This document shows positions 1 to 9,038 of a DNA stretch of 64,000 nucleotides, piece after piece; the stretch's first letter is position 1, and each line of letters starts with the position of its first letter. Origin of the DNA: Motiliproteus sp965230185 (lineage in GTDB: Bacteria > Pseudomonadota > Gammaproteobacteria > Pseudomonadales > Balneatricaceae). The position numbers were made by a program, and so were the translations under genes. The stretch covers positions 3,906,001 to 3,970,000 of the forward strand of contig OZ245995.1 in NCBI GenBank assembly GCA_965230185.1. Direction: 5' to 3'. The notes under the pieces are model-generated. The model was given only the letters and a program-made list of their open reading frames with translations, was not told the DNA's origin and searched no databases.

Positions 1-252
1 GGGACTTCGGAGAACGGCGGCGCCGGCAGGTTCTGTGAGGATCCCGGCTTCAGGGTGACGACATTCCGGCCGGCGGTACTCTGGCCGACGGTACACTGGT
101 CGACCGTACCCTGGCCGGCAGCAATCACCGCAGGGAATGAGAACGGGGACTGGCTGCTGATGACAGAGTTTCTGACCCTTAACCGGATGACATTGAGTGC
201 CAGCCGCAAAAAACGGCTGACCTGAGCTTGTCCGGACAGCGCCGGGACCGGA

Positions 253-711
253 CTACGGCTCAGGCGATCTGGGTTCCAGCCTGGCAGTCAGGCGCTGCAG
301 AACCGATGAGGCGACCCGCAGCTCCTCGCTGTCTATACCTTCCGCTATCCGGTTTGCCCAGGGCATCTGCTGCTGCTCCAGCTGCCGATACACCTCGCGG
401 CCCTGTTCGGTCATGACGATCAGCTTAGCGCGCTGATGATGAGGATTATCTTTCAGAGCCAGCAATCCCTGTGCTTTCATTTCGTTAACCAGCCTCTGCA
501 CCCCCTGGCGGGTCTGGCCCATCTCACCGGCAATCTGCGGAACGGTCAGAGGCGTATCGGAAAAGTTCAGGGCGCCGAGGACCTTCCAGCGCGCGCTGCT
601 CAGGCCGAACTCCCGGGTGAGCTGGTCGCCCTCCTGGACCAGCAGACCGCTCAGCTTAAACACCTCCAGCACTATGTCTGTAAACAGCTCCCCTTCAATG
701 CTGCGGCTCAT
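253..711 (-). CDS. MarR family transcriptional regulator
   Basis: A 152-residue MarR-type winged-helix repressor or sensor. Residues ~40-50 (SSARWKVLGAL) and ~55-80 (TVPQIAGEMGQTRQGVQRLV) give the typical MarR helix-turn-helix, followed by the wing (KDNPHHQRAKLIVMTEQG). The frame stays open upstream to 783, but that longer start would run through the palindromic operators. The ATG at 711 begins the natural N-terminus (MSRSIEGEL). It is divergent from a pair of membrane-protein genes, and the shared intergenic region carries three regularly spaced operator half-sites. Autoregulation and control of the membrane pair are therefore likely. The ligand is unknown. Family assignment is secure; the target is inferred. 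Confidence 0.9.
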   Translation of the reverse strand: MSRSIEGELFTDIVLEVFKLSGLLVQEGDQLTREFGLSSARWKVLGALNFSDTPLTVPQIAGEMGQTRQGVQRLVNEMKAQGLLALKDNPHHQRAKLIVMTEQGREVYRQLEQQQMPWANRIAEGIDSEELRVASSVLQRLTARLEPRSPEP

Positions 712-742
712 ATTCTGACTCCAGTATTTTTCAACGACAACT

Positions 743-798
743 TGACAACAAATTACCATGAATGACAACATGTCACCACACATGACAACACATTGTCA
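743..798. promoter_or_regulatory. MarR operator cluster, three TGACAACA copies on a 20-bp period
   Basis: TGACAACA occurs at 743-750, 763-770 and 783-790, exactly 20 bp apart. The second copy is part of the palindrome TGACAACATGTCA (763-775). The third is part of TGACAACACATTGTCA (783-798). Two helical turns between copies would put bound dimers on one face of the DNA. The site lies between the divergent MarR gene and the membrane-protein pair, as expected for an operator controlling both. Confidence 0.75.
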
Positions 799-833
799 TT
801 TTAACAACCACCAGTTCCTGCGAGGACCCTACT

Positions 834-1301
834 ATGAAGCGGAAACTGCACCTGACCGCGGCGGTACTGGCGACCCTGTGTATAGCCACCTTTTTCGCCG
901 CAACCATCTTCGTCGAGCTGTTCGGATCATCGGAAGCTGTCGCCACGGTAAAACAACTGATCGTGAACCCGGGGCTGTTCATCCTGGTGCCGGCGATTGC
1001 CACAGCAGGGATCAGCGGCTTCCTGCTGTCGAACTCCTGCCAGGGTCCCCTGACGGATCGTAAGAAACAACGGATGCCGTTTATCGGTGCGAATGGCCTG
1101 CTGATTCTGCTGCCGGCGGCCATCCTCCTCGACCGGTGGGCCTCTGCCGGCTCCTTTGATAGCTGGTTCTATGCCGTTCAGGGGCTTGAGCTGGCGGCGG
1201 GAGCCGTCAATCTGACGCTGATGGGACTGAATATCCGCGACGGACTAAGAATGGCCGGCAGGCCGCGCTCCACCCGGGATGCGACACCGCAGGAGGGCTA
1301 G
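834..1301 (+). CDS. Small integral membrane protein, unknown function
   Basis: A 155-residue hydrophobic protein with about four membrane segments (roughly residues 7-30, 46-66, 84-101 and 113-133) and a charged C-terminal tail (RPRSTRDATPQEG). A GAGGA ribosome-binding site lies about 10 bases before the ATG. It is followed after 3 bases by a DUF2269-like membrane protein, so the two are surely co-transcribed. They sit directly downstream of the MarR operators, which suggests an inducible membrane pair (transport, redox or stress). I do not recognise a catalytic motif. Confidence 0.75.
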   Translation: MKRKLHLTAAVLATLCIATFFAATIFVELFGSSEAVATVKQLIVNPGLFILVPAIATAGISGFLLSNSCQGPLTDRKKQRMPFIGANGLLILLPAAILLDRWASAGSFDSWFYAVQGLELAAGAVNLTLMGLNIRDGLRMAGRPRSTRDATPQEG

Positions 1302-1304
1302 CAG

Positions 1305-1886
1305 ATGGACTACGACCTGCTTAAGTATCTCCATCTCCTGGGAGCCGTGCTGATGGGAGCCGGCCTGATCGGCGTCTGGCTGGCCGACCTGCGCGCCCGT
1401 CAGCATCGCGATCTGATCAGATTTTCAGAAGCGGTCCGCTATATAGCGGTTTTTTATGACGGCGTGGTGGTCCCCGGCGCGCTGCTTCTGCTGTTCTCCG
1501 GCGGCTGGTTTACCGCTCAGTACTTCGGCGGTGGAAAATTTATCGAAGTCCCCTGGCTGGCCGGGATGATTTTTCTGTTTCTGTTCGAATTTATCGAAGG
1601 CAATACGGTGACCCGGCTCTACTTTATGCGTCTGCGCCGGCTGACGAAGGTCGCCCTGGAACAGGGTGAAATCACCCCGGAACTGGCACGGGAGCGGGCA
1701 AAAACCCTGCCCGCCTTTACCCATTACCTGGATCTGCCGATGCTGTTTCTGATCATTGCACTGGGAGCACTCAAGCCTGAAAGCTGGGAGCTGTTCTTCT
1801 ACGGCGCTGCTGTCGCTATCGGACTGGCAGCGGTTCTGACCCTGACAGTTCCGCGACTTTACCCCTGGAAGGCGGAATCGGCGTAG
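1305..1886 (+). CDS. DUF2269-like integral membrane protein
   Basis: A 193-residue membrane protein with about four hydrophobic segments. The N-terminal part (YLHLLGAVLMGAGLIGVW) and the central region (FYDGVVVPGALLLLFSGGW) resemble the predicted membrane family DUF2269. The His-containing first helix could bind a cofactor such as haem, but this is speculation. It starts 3 bases after the preceding membrane gene and is probably the last gene of the MarR-controlled unit; the hairpin about 125 bases downstream faces the convergent icd gene. Confidence 0.75.
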   Translation: MDYDLLKYLHLLGAVLMGAGLIGVWLADLRARQHRDLIRFSEAVRYIAVFYDGVVVPGALLLLFSGGWFTAQYFGGGKFIEVPWLAGMIFLFLFEFIEGNTVTRLYFMRLRRLTKVALEQGEITPELARERAKTLPAFTHYLDLPMLFLIIALGALKPESWELFFYGAAVAIGLAAVLTLTVPRLYPWKAESA

Positions 1887-2008
1887 CCCCGGGAAACGGT
1901 CGGTTTACCGAATCGGGCCCCTGACACCGGGGTGTGGGCAGCCCGCCCGAACAGCGAGTATCTGCACCGAAACCCGTAAAAATAAACTGAAACCAGGAAA
2001 AATAAACT

Positions 2009-2038
2009 AAAAAAGCCGCGTCCCCGGCACGCGGCTTT
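2009..2038 (-). terminator. Intrinsic terminator of icd
   Basis: A perfect 10-bp stem (AAAGCCGCGT / ACGCGGCTTT) with a 7-base loop, followed on the minus strand by a T-run. It lies 23 bases beyond the icd stop. The T-tail is on the minus strand, but the stem could also stop transcripts arriving from the membrane-protein pair. Confidence 0.85.
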
Positions 2039-2060
2039 CAGTGCGGACAACGCTTCCCTG

Positions 2061-3800
2061 TTATAGCTCCAGATTACGCTCGATCGCATCCAGGAAACCG
2101 TACATATCCACCACCTGCTCGGAGTCGGGATCAGTGGTCTTGCCCTTCAGGTCACCGGTGATCACCCCCTGAGCGACAGTATCGATCAGCGCCTGTTTCA
2201 GCTTGCCGGAGTATGCCAGCAGTGGCGGATTGTCTTCCCGCTTAGCCAGGGTTTCCAGGGCATTGGCAACGGCGTACAGCAGGGCTGAGGAGTTAAAGTT
2301 CGCCTCCCTGCCGTCGGTTTCCAGATAACGCAGATAGAGATCGTGCGCCGTCCCGTGAGGGGCTTCGAACAGCATGGTGCCTTCTTTGCTCTCGATTATG
2401 GAACTGGCCGTGGCCAGACTGCCGCCGAGCGCCGCCGAGATATCGGAGAAGATATCACCATCCAGATTAAGCGCCGGGTAAAGGGCGCTGCGGGGAGGAT
2501 CGGAGATCATTTTCTTCAGCTGGCTGGAAGGGCGCATAATCATAAACGATGGCGGTGCCGTGTTGCTGCGGGCCAGCTCTTTGCGCACCTCGACGATCAC
2601 GGTACTGAACACGTCGTCATATTCCATATATTCGCGCTTAAGGCCGAAATAGACCTCTTTGTCGTTACGCGAAGCATCGTGGAATACCTGGGTCACCCAA
2701 TCCTTGATTGCTTCCCGATCGTTGGACATCAGCAGAATCGGATCGCCCTTCTTCACTTCACGGGCATGTTTCTCTTCACCATCAACGATCACCTTGATAA
2801 TGCCATCCTCCGGCACCGGCATATTGAAGCTGCCGTACTGATCACCACCGCCGGCGCTCATCCGCGAGATGGAAACATGGGAGTCACGGTCAGGGATCCC
2901 GTATTTCTTCAGGGTTCTGACCAGCTTATAGAGTTTGCGACCGGTGGTGTTGTCCGGTACTCCCCACAGAGCCCGTTGCGGCGGGTTGGAGATCAGCCGG
3001 GCGGCCTGAGCGTCGATCAGCTCATAGTGGTAAGACAGCCCGGCCTGTTCGAACTGCGGCTGATACTCATCAAAGAAGATCTCCTCGATGGCCGCGCGCA
3101 TCACCCCGTCATAGCCCGCGATCACCGTATCCTTCAGACCCAGGTAGGCGTCGCGCTCTTCACGCAGCGCGCGCTGGAAGAAGCCATGGGCCCAGTCCCT
3201 GACATCGTCGAGATCATTGCTGGCCAGCAACCAGGGATCCCCTTTGCGGATCTTGCGGCGATGCAGCTCGCGGGGATCGCCGCTGCTGCCGACGAATACC
3301 AGTTTGACGATACCGGTCGCCTTTGAGAGCTCGTTATAGCTGTGTTTATTGCCGCCGCGCTCCATGGTGTCAACGTCGATGTCGCGACCAATCCACTGCG
3401 GTGGATTCTGCTGAAGATTGCGAAACTGAATATCTTCCCGGGTGATGTTGCCGCCGATCCCCTTGCGAATGGCGCCATTGGGGGATTTGGTGGCCAGCTT
3501 GTCCAGCGATTCTTCACGGATATCGGGGTACTTTGCCAGCAGCTCATCGAGCTGGGCCCGGTTGACGGTCATACCGGCGTTCTTGATACCGACTCCGTGG
3601 GTCTTCAGAGCCTCGATCGCATCACGTACCGCCTGGCCGTTACTCACCAGCCGGTTTTCCGCCGTCAGGTCGATCTCAACCAGATCGATATCCAGACGTC
3701 GGCTGACAAACTGCTCCAGAATCCGTTCGAAGGCCACCTGAGCCATCTCATCACCATGCAGAATGACCAGTGGTTTTTCGACATTGATTTTATTGTTCAT
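2061..3800 (-). CDS. icd: NADP-type isocitrate dehydrogenase, long form with internal duplication
   Basis: Converts isocitrate to 2-oxoglutarate in the TCA cycle. The 579-residue protein starts like homodimeric (type II) isocitrate dehydrogenases (KPLVILHGDEMA; then SPNGAIRKGIGGN near 106) and ends with the metal and cofactor region (LDGDIFSD near 446-452; FEAPHGTAHD near 478-487). It is about 170 residues longer than the usual ~400-residue enzyme. Residues ~137-297 and ~302-456 resemble each other (GIVKLV/GIIKVI; KGDPWLLASND/KGDPILLMSND; SNPPQRALWG/SDPPRSALYP), so the middle is duplicated. Only the second copy keeps GDQY and the DGD motif. The ATG at 3800 follows GGAAGGG; an in-frame ATG at 3812 is an alternative start. 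Single gene with its own terminator. Confidence 0.85.
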   Translation of the reverse strand: MNNKINVEKPLVILHGDEMAQVAFERILEQFVSRRLDIDLVEIDLTAENRLVSNGQAVRDAIEALKTHGVGIKNAGMTVNRAQLDELLAKYPDIREESLDKLATKSPNGAIRKGIGGNITREDIQFRNLQQNPPQWIGRDIDVDTMERGGNKHSYNELSKATGIVKLVFVGSSGDPRELHRRKIRKGDPWLLASNDLDDVRDWAHGFFQRALREERDAYLGLKDTVIAGYDGVMRAAIEEIFFDEYQPQFEQAGLSYHYELIDAQAARLISNPPQRALWGVPDNTTGRKLYKLVRTLKKYGIPDRDSHVSISRMSAGGGDQYGSFNMPVPEDGIIKVIVDGEEKHAREVKKGDPILLMSNDREAIKDWVTQVFHDASRNDKEVYFGLKREYMEYDDVFSTVIVEVRKELARSNTAPPSFMIMRPSSQLKKMISDPPRSALYPALNLDGDIFSDISAALGGSLATASSIIESKEGTMLFEAPHGTAHDLYLRYLETDGREANFNSSALLYAVANALETLAKREDNPPLLAYSGKLKQALIDTVAQGVITGDLKGKTTDPDSEQVVDMYGFLDAIERNLEL

Positions 3801-4044
3801 ATCCCTTCCCATGAGCCCGCTGATATTAATACCGGATTCTGCGCCAGAACCCGGCCGATGCCCATCCTACGTTAGTTAAGCAGATACTGATACGCAGAGT
3901 CCTGCGGCCACCTTCTTTACCGCCCCTGCCAGTGGTTTGCGGTACTTCCGCTGTCACCCGGCGTAAAGCCAATTCAGCGGCCATACTAATCTGATATTCA
4001 GACAGCGGATATTATCCGCCTGGGATCAACAGGGAGGAGAGAAT

Positions 4045-4689
4045 ATGGCCCCTAAAGCAATTGCAGTGGTATTGAGCACCGGCGTTCTTTTCGGCGCATT
4101 GCAGGCAACCGCCGAGCAGAGACCCATGGGATTCTTCGTCACCAGTGTCGGCATGGGCAACGGCGCCGATCTGGGAGGACTGGACGGTGCGGACGGCCAC
4201 TGCAACAAACTGGCGACGGCAGTCGGAGCCGGCGATCGGGAATGGCGTGCCTACCTGAGTACCGAAGCGCCGAAAAAGCGCGGTGTTTCGGCCCGGGAAC
4301 GCATCGGTAATGGCCCCTGGTACAACGCCAGGGGAGCGCTGATCGCCACCAACCCGACCGACCTTCACCTCTATAACCGCACCATCACCCTGGAGACCGC
4401 GCTGGATGAATCCGGCAATCGGGTCAGGGGCCGCTACGACAAGCCCAATGAGCACGATATTCTGACCGGCACCCAGGCAGACGGCACCGCTTATTTTCCG
4501 GACGACCGCGACCACACCTGCAATAACTGGACTAGCAGTGACAAGGGCAGCGCCCAGGTGGGTCATCATGATCGCCATGGCGGCGGTAACAGCTCCTGGA
4601 ACTCCGCTCACCCCTCACGGGGCTGCAGCCAGCAGGCGCTGATCCGGACCGGCGGTGCCGGTCTGTTTTATTGTTTTGCCGCGGACTGA
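4045..4689 (+). CDS. Secreted lectin-like / endostatin-fold protein
   Basis: A 214-residue exported protein. Residues 1-23 form a signal peptide ending ATA|EQR. The mature part has four cysteines (53, 159, 194 and 210), enough for two disulfides, and short motifs typical of the DUF1554/C-type-lectin-like or endostatin-like fold (REWRAYLST; HTCNNWTSS; a C-terminal FYCF). The His/Asp-rich stretch GHHDRHGG near 173-180 could bind metal. A GGAGG ribosome-binding site sits just before the ATG. Its neighbours are unrelated, so the role (surface binding of sugars or matrix) is inferred from fold resemblance only. Confidence 0.6.
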   Translation: MAPKAIAVVLSTGVLFGALQATAEQRPMGFFVTSVGMGNGADLGGLDGADGHCNKLATAVGAGDREWRAYLSTEAPKKRGVSARERIGNGPWYNARGALIATNPTDLHLYNRTITLETALDESGNRVRGRYDKPNEHDILTGTQADGTAYFPDDRDHTCNNWTSSDKGSAQVGHHDRHGGGNSSWNSAHPSRGCSQQALIRTGGAGLFYCFAAD

Positions 4690-4850
4690 TCGTTCGCCAT
4701 CCCCCAGACGGCCGGCCTGATCTGCCGGTCGTTCCGCCGGCTGTCATCGGGTCTGCACTATAGCTTCAGCGACCCGTTGGGCCGGAGGGTTCGAGCCGCC
4801 ACCGACCACACTCTGCTGCCAGTCACTGCTGAACTGCGGCTGTCAGGCAC

Positions 4851-5666
4851 TCATTTGCCCCCGGAGTATCCTGATAGTCTGCTGCCCCGGGGAGGTCGGC
4901 TCTGAAAGGATTCTTCGATGCCCAGCGGCAGCGGCTGCCAGCTGTGGAGAATATTCCGGTAGGTACCGTCTTCAACGATCAGCTTCAGTCCCCGATTAAA
5001 GTCGGCGATGATGCGTTGATGATCTTTACGGTTATGGGAAATAGTGAGATGGAGATCCTTAACCTCCAGAGGTCGCGGAACGAAGGCGATCGCTTCCCGG
5101 ATATCCGCAGGAAGTTGCGACAATCGGTGGCCGGCGTTGAGCCGTTCCTCCAGCGTCAGATCGATGCGTTTTTTGGCCAGCATATGGAAACTCTGTTCCA
5201 GATTGTCCAGTACGGTGGTACGCACTCCGTCTGAATCAACCAGATTCCGATAGCCGTAGCCGCGCAGAACACCGAAGTGTTTGTTATCCAGTTGCTCGGG
5301 CGTATCGTAATAGCGCTGATCGTCCCGGTGCTTTATCAGTACAATCTCGGTCTTCAGGTAGGGTCGGCTGTAGGCCATGTGACCGGCTCGTTCCCGGGTG
5401 TACCAGGCGATTCCCATACCGTCCAGCTGACCGTTTCTGACCATATTCTGAGCCCGCAGCCAGGGAAACACCTTAAACTCCACCCGATAGCCTACCCGCT
5501 GGAAAGCCTCAGTGACGATCTCTGCGGCCAGCCCGCCGCCTCTGAGACCAGTGCCGGTATAGGGTGGCCATTCGGCGGCCGCAAACAGCAGTTCAGGCCC
5601 CGGCACAGCCCGGCAAAACGGGCTGAGAATCAGAAGGACGAGCAGCGACAGCAGAGACTTTCTCAT
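4851..5666 (-). CDS. Periplasmic solute-binding protein, family 3 (SBP_bac_3), orphan
   Basis: A 271-residue exported protein with a signal peptide (residues 1-20, ending CRA) and the two-lobe pattern of amino-acid-type binding proteins (AAEWPPYTG...AAEIVTEAFQRVGY; VFPWLRAQNMVRNGQLDGMG; a C-terminal FNRGLKLIVEDGTYRNIL). No permease or ATPase gene is nearby. The WPPYTG start and RAQN/GQLDG block are seen in the branch that often lacks ABC partners. It may serve a receptor rather than a transporter. Substrate unknown. Confidence 0.85.
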   Translation of the reverse strand: MRKSLLSLLVLLILSPFCRAVPGPELLFAAAEWPPYTGTGLRGGGLAAEIVTEAFQRVGYRVEFKVFPWLRAQNMVRNGQLDGMGIAWYTRERAGHMAYSRPYLKTEIVLIKHRDDQRYYDTPEQLDNKHFGVLRGYGYRNLVDSDGVRTTVLDNLEQSFHMLAKKRIDLTLEERLNAGHRLSQLPADIREAIAFVPRPLEVKDLHLTISHNRKDHQRIIADFNRGLKLIVEDGTYRNILHSWQPLPLGIEESFQSRPPRGSRLSGYSGGK

Positions 5667-5930
5667 AACAACCTCTCACTTCATCATCCGGATACCAGGC
5701 ACCTCGGAGGATCGGAATCTTTCCTATTGTCCATTTTCCGACGAGAAACTGAATTATGCTTTTGCCCTGGAAAGGTATGCACCGGACGACCTCATTTCCG
5801 GAACGGAGCCGCTGCGGACCCTGTAACTTCCCATCGAACTTTGCCAGGCTGTTTCCATGCACTACCCTGTTTTTCAGGGGCGCACCTTAACTGTCAGGCC
5901 TGATTATCAGCAGGTAATGCGGGGTCACCA

Positions 5931-6650
5931 TTGAAAACCAGAAACGGCGTCATCTGTTCACTGCTGCTTGCCATTGTGCTGCTGGCAGGCTGCGCCGGTT
6001 CGGGAGTCAGCCGCAATACACCGGATTATCCTTCCCGGGGAGTAGTGCACTGGCAGGACGATCAGCCACAGATTCCGTCGGCACTGCTGAATCAGATCGA
6101 GGCCAGTTTCCTTCGCCTGCTGGCACAGAGCACTGTCGACAGCAGATTGCTTATCAGTGCCGACCCCATGCCTAATGCCTTTGCCACTCTCAGTGCCGGA
6201 GAACCGACCGTGATTATCAACGCCGGTCTGATCGATATGACCGGCTGGGATGGTGATGAACTGGCCTTTGTACTGGGCCATGAACTGGCTCATCTTGAAC
6301 TCGGCCACCTGGATCCTGAGCGGCAGCAGAGACTGCGGACCAGCAACACCCTCTCCGATCTGCTGGCAACGGTTGCCGGCGTGGTCGTCCCCTTTGGCGG
6401 TCTGGCCGTAGACATCGGTCATCAGCTGATCACCACCAGCTTCAGTCGGGACCAGGAACGGGATGCCGATCAACGAGGGCTGGAGCTGATGTTCAGGAGT
6501 GGTTTCGATCCCCGGGGCGCCGTTCGCTTCCATCGTAAACTGATTTCGGTCAGCGGTGACAGCCTGCTGCCTTTTCTCTCCACCCACCCCTCCGGCGAGG
6601 AACGTATCCGGCGACTGGAGGCTTATATCGCGGAGCTGGCCACCCCCTGA
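5931..6650 (+). CDS. M48-family metalloprotease lipoprotein
   Basis: A 239-residue lipoprotein zinc protease. Residues 1-20 are a lipoprotein signal with lipobox LAGC (Cys21). The zinc site HELAH is at 117-121 and the third ligand probably lies in RDQERDAD near 180. The protein is the short Oma1/YcaL-like form without the TPR region of BepA. It probably degrades misfolded envelope proteins in the periplasm. The start codon is TTG at 5931. The nearest upstream ATG (5916) hits a stop after five codons, and the lipoprotein signal fixes the N-terminus. Confidence 0.88.
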   Translation: MKTRNGVICSLLLAIVLLAGCAGSGVSRNTPDYPSRGVVHWQDDQPQIPSALLNQIEASFLRLLAQSTVDSRLLISADPMPNAFATLSAGEPTVIINAGLIDMTGWDGDELAFVLGHELAHLELGHLDPERQQRLRTSNTLSDLLATVAGVVVPFGGLAVDIGHQLITTSFSRDQERDADQRGLELMFRSGFDPRGAVRFHRKLISVSGDSLLPFLSTHPSGEERIRRLEAYIAELATP

Positions 6651-6759
6651 CAACGATGAGCGAAACGGCTTTTCGGCCAGGCTTCCAGTCAATCATTCAG
6701 TCCGGTCCCATCCGTTACATCCCAGGATTCTCCCTCACTGTTAACAGGTTCTGTTACTC

Positions 6760-7003
6760 ACAGCATCTGTGGATAAGTTTGTGAATGAAAACTGGGTAAC
6801 AGGCCCGGGACCACTGTTTTTCGGGGTCTTATATGATTGAGTAATATTTATACCGCACCATGACAATACTTTTTACTATCAATAAGTTAAATATTTCAAT
6901 ACGGTTACGAGAAAAATTTTCCTCACTCCGAAGAGTCGGGATCAGTTGTGCAGGCAGATGATTCCGAGGTTGTGCATAAAGCAAAAATCATACATTCGGT
7001 CAA
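6760..7003 (+). repeat. 244-bp DnaA-box/AT-rich dispersed element, copy A
   Basis: One of three non-coding elements in the window with the same layout. It starts ACAG-N3-CTGTGGATA and contains a consensus DnaA box, TGTGGATAA, at 6768-6776. GTG and CTGGGTAA motifs follow, then a strongly AT-rich stretch (~6825-6910), then TTGTGCATAA at 6970-6979 and, 19 bases later, GTCAA at 6999-7003. The distance between the two box motifs (202 bp) matches the other copies (202 and 201 bp). It lies in a 550-bp gene-free stretch after the M48 protease. Apart from this element I see nothing clear between 6651 and 7200. Confidence 0.75.
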
Positions 7004-7200
7004 GACATTAAGAAGAAAATTCTGGCGGAAACGATCATTATGAACTAGCGCAATGCTGATACGGGCCATACCCACAGCTTCATTCGAGAAACTGTCGAAA
7101 ACCCTGATCCGCTCCGGAGCCCATAGCAGACGGCGCCGCTGCAGCTGACCTGTCGAATTCTTTCCTCAAAAAACCCAACGCACGTCAATATTCGATCAAT

Positions 7201-7563
7201 ATGCTGGTCGGAGACGGTGATATACCTGAAGCAATGGATCCGCTGTCGGTGCCGGTATTCAGCGGCTACAGCCTGGCTGAACCGGAGCAGATCGAAGGAG
7301 CAGACCAGGTACTGGCCATGACCGACGTGCCGATAGCCGGTCGCTATGTCAGAACCCGCCACCATGGTAAGGGACTACCGGGATCTTCCAATCAGCAACT
7401 GCACTTTCTGAGCGATCGCTACAGCAGGCAGGAGCTGACGGACATTCCGGAAGCCGAAATTCTGATCGATGCCAGCGGCCAGATTGTAGTTACCGGAGTT
7501 GAGCCGCCGACCACAGAGGCCGGTCAGACCGCTGTTCCCGGCCCCGACCCGGAGGGAGACTGA
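7201..7563 (+). CDS. Doubtful hypothetical protein
   Basis: An open frame of 120 residues with no signal peptide, no membrane segment and no motif I recognise. The second half (RYSRQELTDIPEAEILIDAS, then GQIVVTGV) reads like real protein, whereas the start lacks a convincing ribosome-binding site. It may be a small gene, a decayed remnant or chance. The opposite-strand frame over the same bases looks less protein-like. Confidence 0.3.
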   Translation: MLVGDGDIPEAMDPLSVPVFSGYSLAEPEQIEGADQVLAMTDVPIAGRYVRTRHHGKGLPGSSNQQLHFLSDRYSRQELTDIPEAEILIDASGQIVVTGVEPPTTEAGQTAVPGPDPEGD

Positions 7564-7719
7564 GTCGACAGAAACTCAGCCGTTGTCGGCCACTCCACAG
7601 CGACTCACCCGGTGCTCCCTCGGGTCGAGGAAATCATTGCTGATATCAAAGTACCGCTTCATCTCTGATTGCTTTGCTAAACTTTGAACCAATACCCGGT
7701 CGCAACTGGCGTCCCCACT

Positions 7720-8829
7720 ATGTCCCTGTCGATCCGATCCTGCATCTGTCTCTGCTGCCTGATTTCTTTACTGACGGCATTACCGGCCGTGGCCAGGGAG
7801 CCCCTGAGGATTCTGACCTGGAAGGGCTATGTCACCGAGCAGGATCTGAAGGAGGTCAACCGACGGCTTGAGCAGGAAGGTTACGCTTATGAAGCCCGGG
7901 TCATTACCCCCTATGCCGAAGGTGCCGCCCAGATGTTTGATATCATCCGCCGCGGCGACTGCGATATCGCTTTTCTGACACTGTTTTTTATCAAGATGGA
8001 ACAGGAGCAGACCGCAAAACTGCTGAAACCCATCGATGTCAATTCTCCACGACTGAGCAATTACCGCTACCTCGATCCGAAACTGACTCACCTGCCGATT
8101 GGCATGGTGAACAGTCAGCCCCTCTACATCCCCTGGGGTGGGGGCATCTACGGCTTCTATATCGACCGGAGCCAGGTACCGGAACAGCAGGTACCGGTTT
8201 CCGTCGGCGATCTCTGGAAACCGGAATGGAAATCGAGGTTCTCGCTCAACAGCGCTCAGCCCTGGTACAACGTCGGTCTGGCGCTGATGGAGATCGGCCA
8301 GTCACCGTTTCATATCTATCATCTGGCCAGAGCGGCAGACCGCAATGCCCTGGCTCGACTCAAGCGTGCCGACAGCCTCCTCCAGCAGCGGCTGACAGCG
8401 CTGTATGGCCAGGCCGGTCATTTCTGGGCAGCGACACCGGAGTTTCGCAAGGAGTTACTGATCGTCAGCAGCTGGGGGCCAGAGATCGCCCGGGAGAATG
8501 CCAGGGGAGGTGACTGGCGGCTGATCACGTTCAGGGAAGGCAATCAGGTCTGGCTCGACACCATTAACTTCGTCAGAGAACTGGAGGGCAGAAAACTGGA
8601 AGCGGCGGAAATTGTTGCCAATTACTTTATCGGCAAACAGGTGCAGGAGCGCATCGTCCGGGAGCTTTCGATGGTGGCGGTCTCCACCCAGGTAGAAAGC
8701 AATCCGGTGATCGATGAAAACCCGGATTCCTTTCGCAGTGACCGTTTCGTACCGCCTTACGATAAGACCTCCTATATGATCATGAAAGCCCTCACTGACC
8801 GGGCCGCCAGAGAAGCAGGTGTGCGCTGA
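7720..8829 (+). CDS. Extracellular solute-binding protein, PotD/spermidine-type, orphan
   Basis: A 369-residue exported binding protein. The ATG at 7720 begins a clean signal peptide (MSLSIRSCICLCC..., ending AVA|REPL); the frame is open to a TTG at 7684, but that would bury the signal. The mature start (LRILTWKGYVTEQD) and later blocks (IPWGGGIYGFYID; RFSLNSAQPWYNVGLALM) match family-1 binding proteins of the polyamine/PotD kind. No ABC permease or ATPase gene is adjacent, so it is an orphan component. The substrate (a polyamine or another cation) is a guess from family. Confidence 0.85.
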   Translation: MSLSIRSCICLCCLISLLTALPAVAREPLRILTWKGYVTEQDLKEVNRRLEQEGYAYEARVITPYAEGAAQMFDIIRRGDCDIAFLTLFFIKMEQEQTAKLLKPIDVNSPRLSNYRYLDPKLTHLPIGMVNSQPLYIPWGGGIYGFYIDRSQVPEQQVPVSVGDLWKPEWKSRFSLNSAQPWYNVGLALMEIGQSPFHIYHLARAADRNALARLKRADSLLQQRLTALYGQAGHFWAATPEFRKELLIVSSWGPEIARENARGGDWRLITFREGNQVWLDTINFVRELEGRKLEAAEIVANYFIGKQVQERIVRELSMVAVSTQVESNPVIDENPDSFRSDRFVPPYDKTSYMIMKALTDRAAREAGVR

Positions 8830-9038
8830 GCAATCAGCTCGCCGACCGCCCCTCCCCGGGCCGACAGGTCCCGGAAGCGCCACCGATTGCAACACAGGTT
8901 CTCCTGCTGCGGCCGATGTCGTCTCTTAGCCCGGCCTGGCACTCTCTGATCGGTCCCGGCGAAATAAAGACTCTTCCCGGCCTCTTTGTTCTTTGACCAT
9001 ACTTTATCTGAAGCCTGTCCCAAGAGAGGTGTCGCCAG

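Noticed and set aside
65..120. GGTAC/CTGGCC-rich short repeats near the window start
   Set aside because: Degenerate, short and without a consistent period; no gene or known element.
201..219. Hairpin CAGCCG-N7-CGGCTG after the MarR gene as a terminator
   Set aside because: Only 6 bp and no T-run after it on the minus strand; too weak to call.
6760..7003. Chromosomal origin of replication (oriC)
   Set aside because: No dnaA, gyrB, mnmG or rpmH genes nearby, too few DnaA boxes, and three similar copies in the window.
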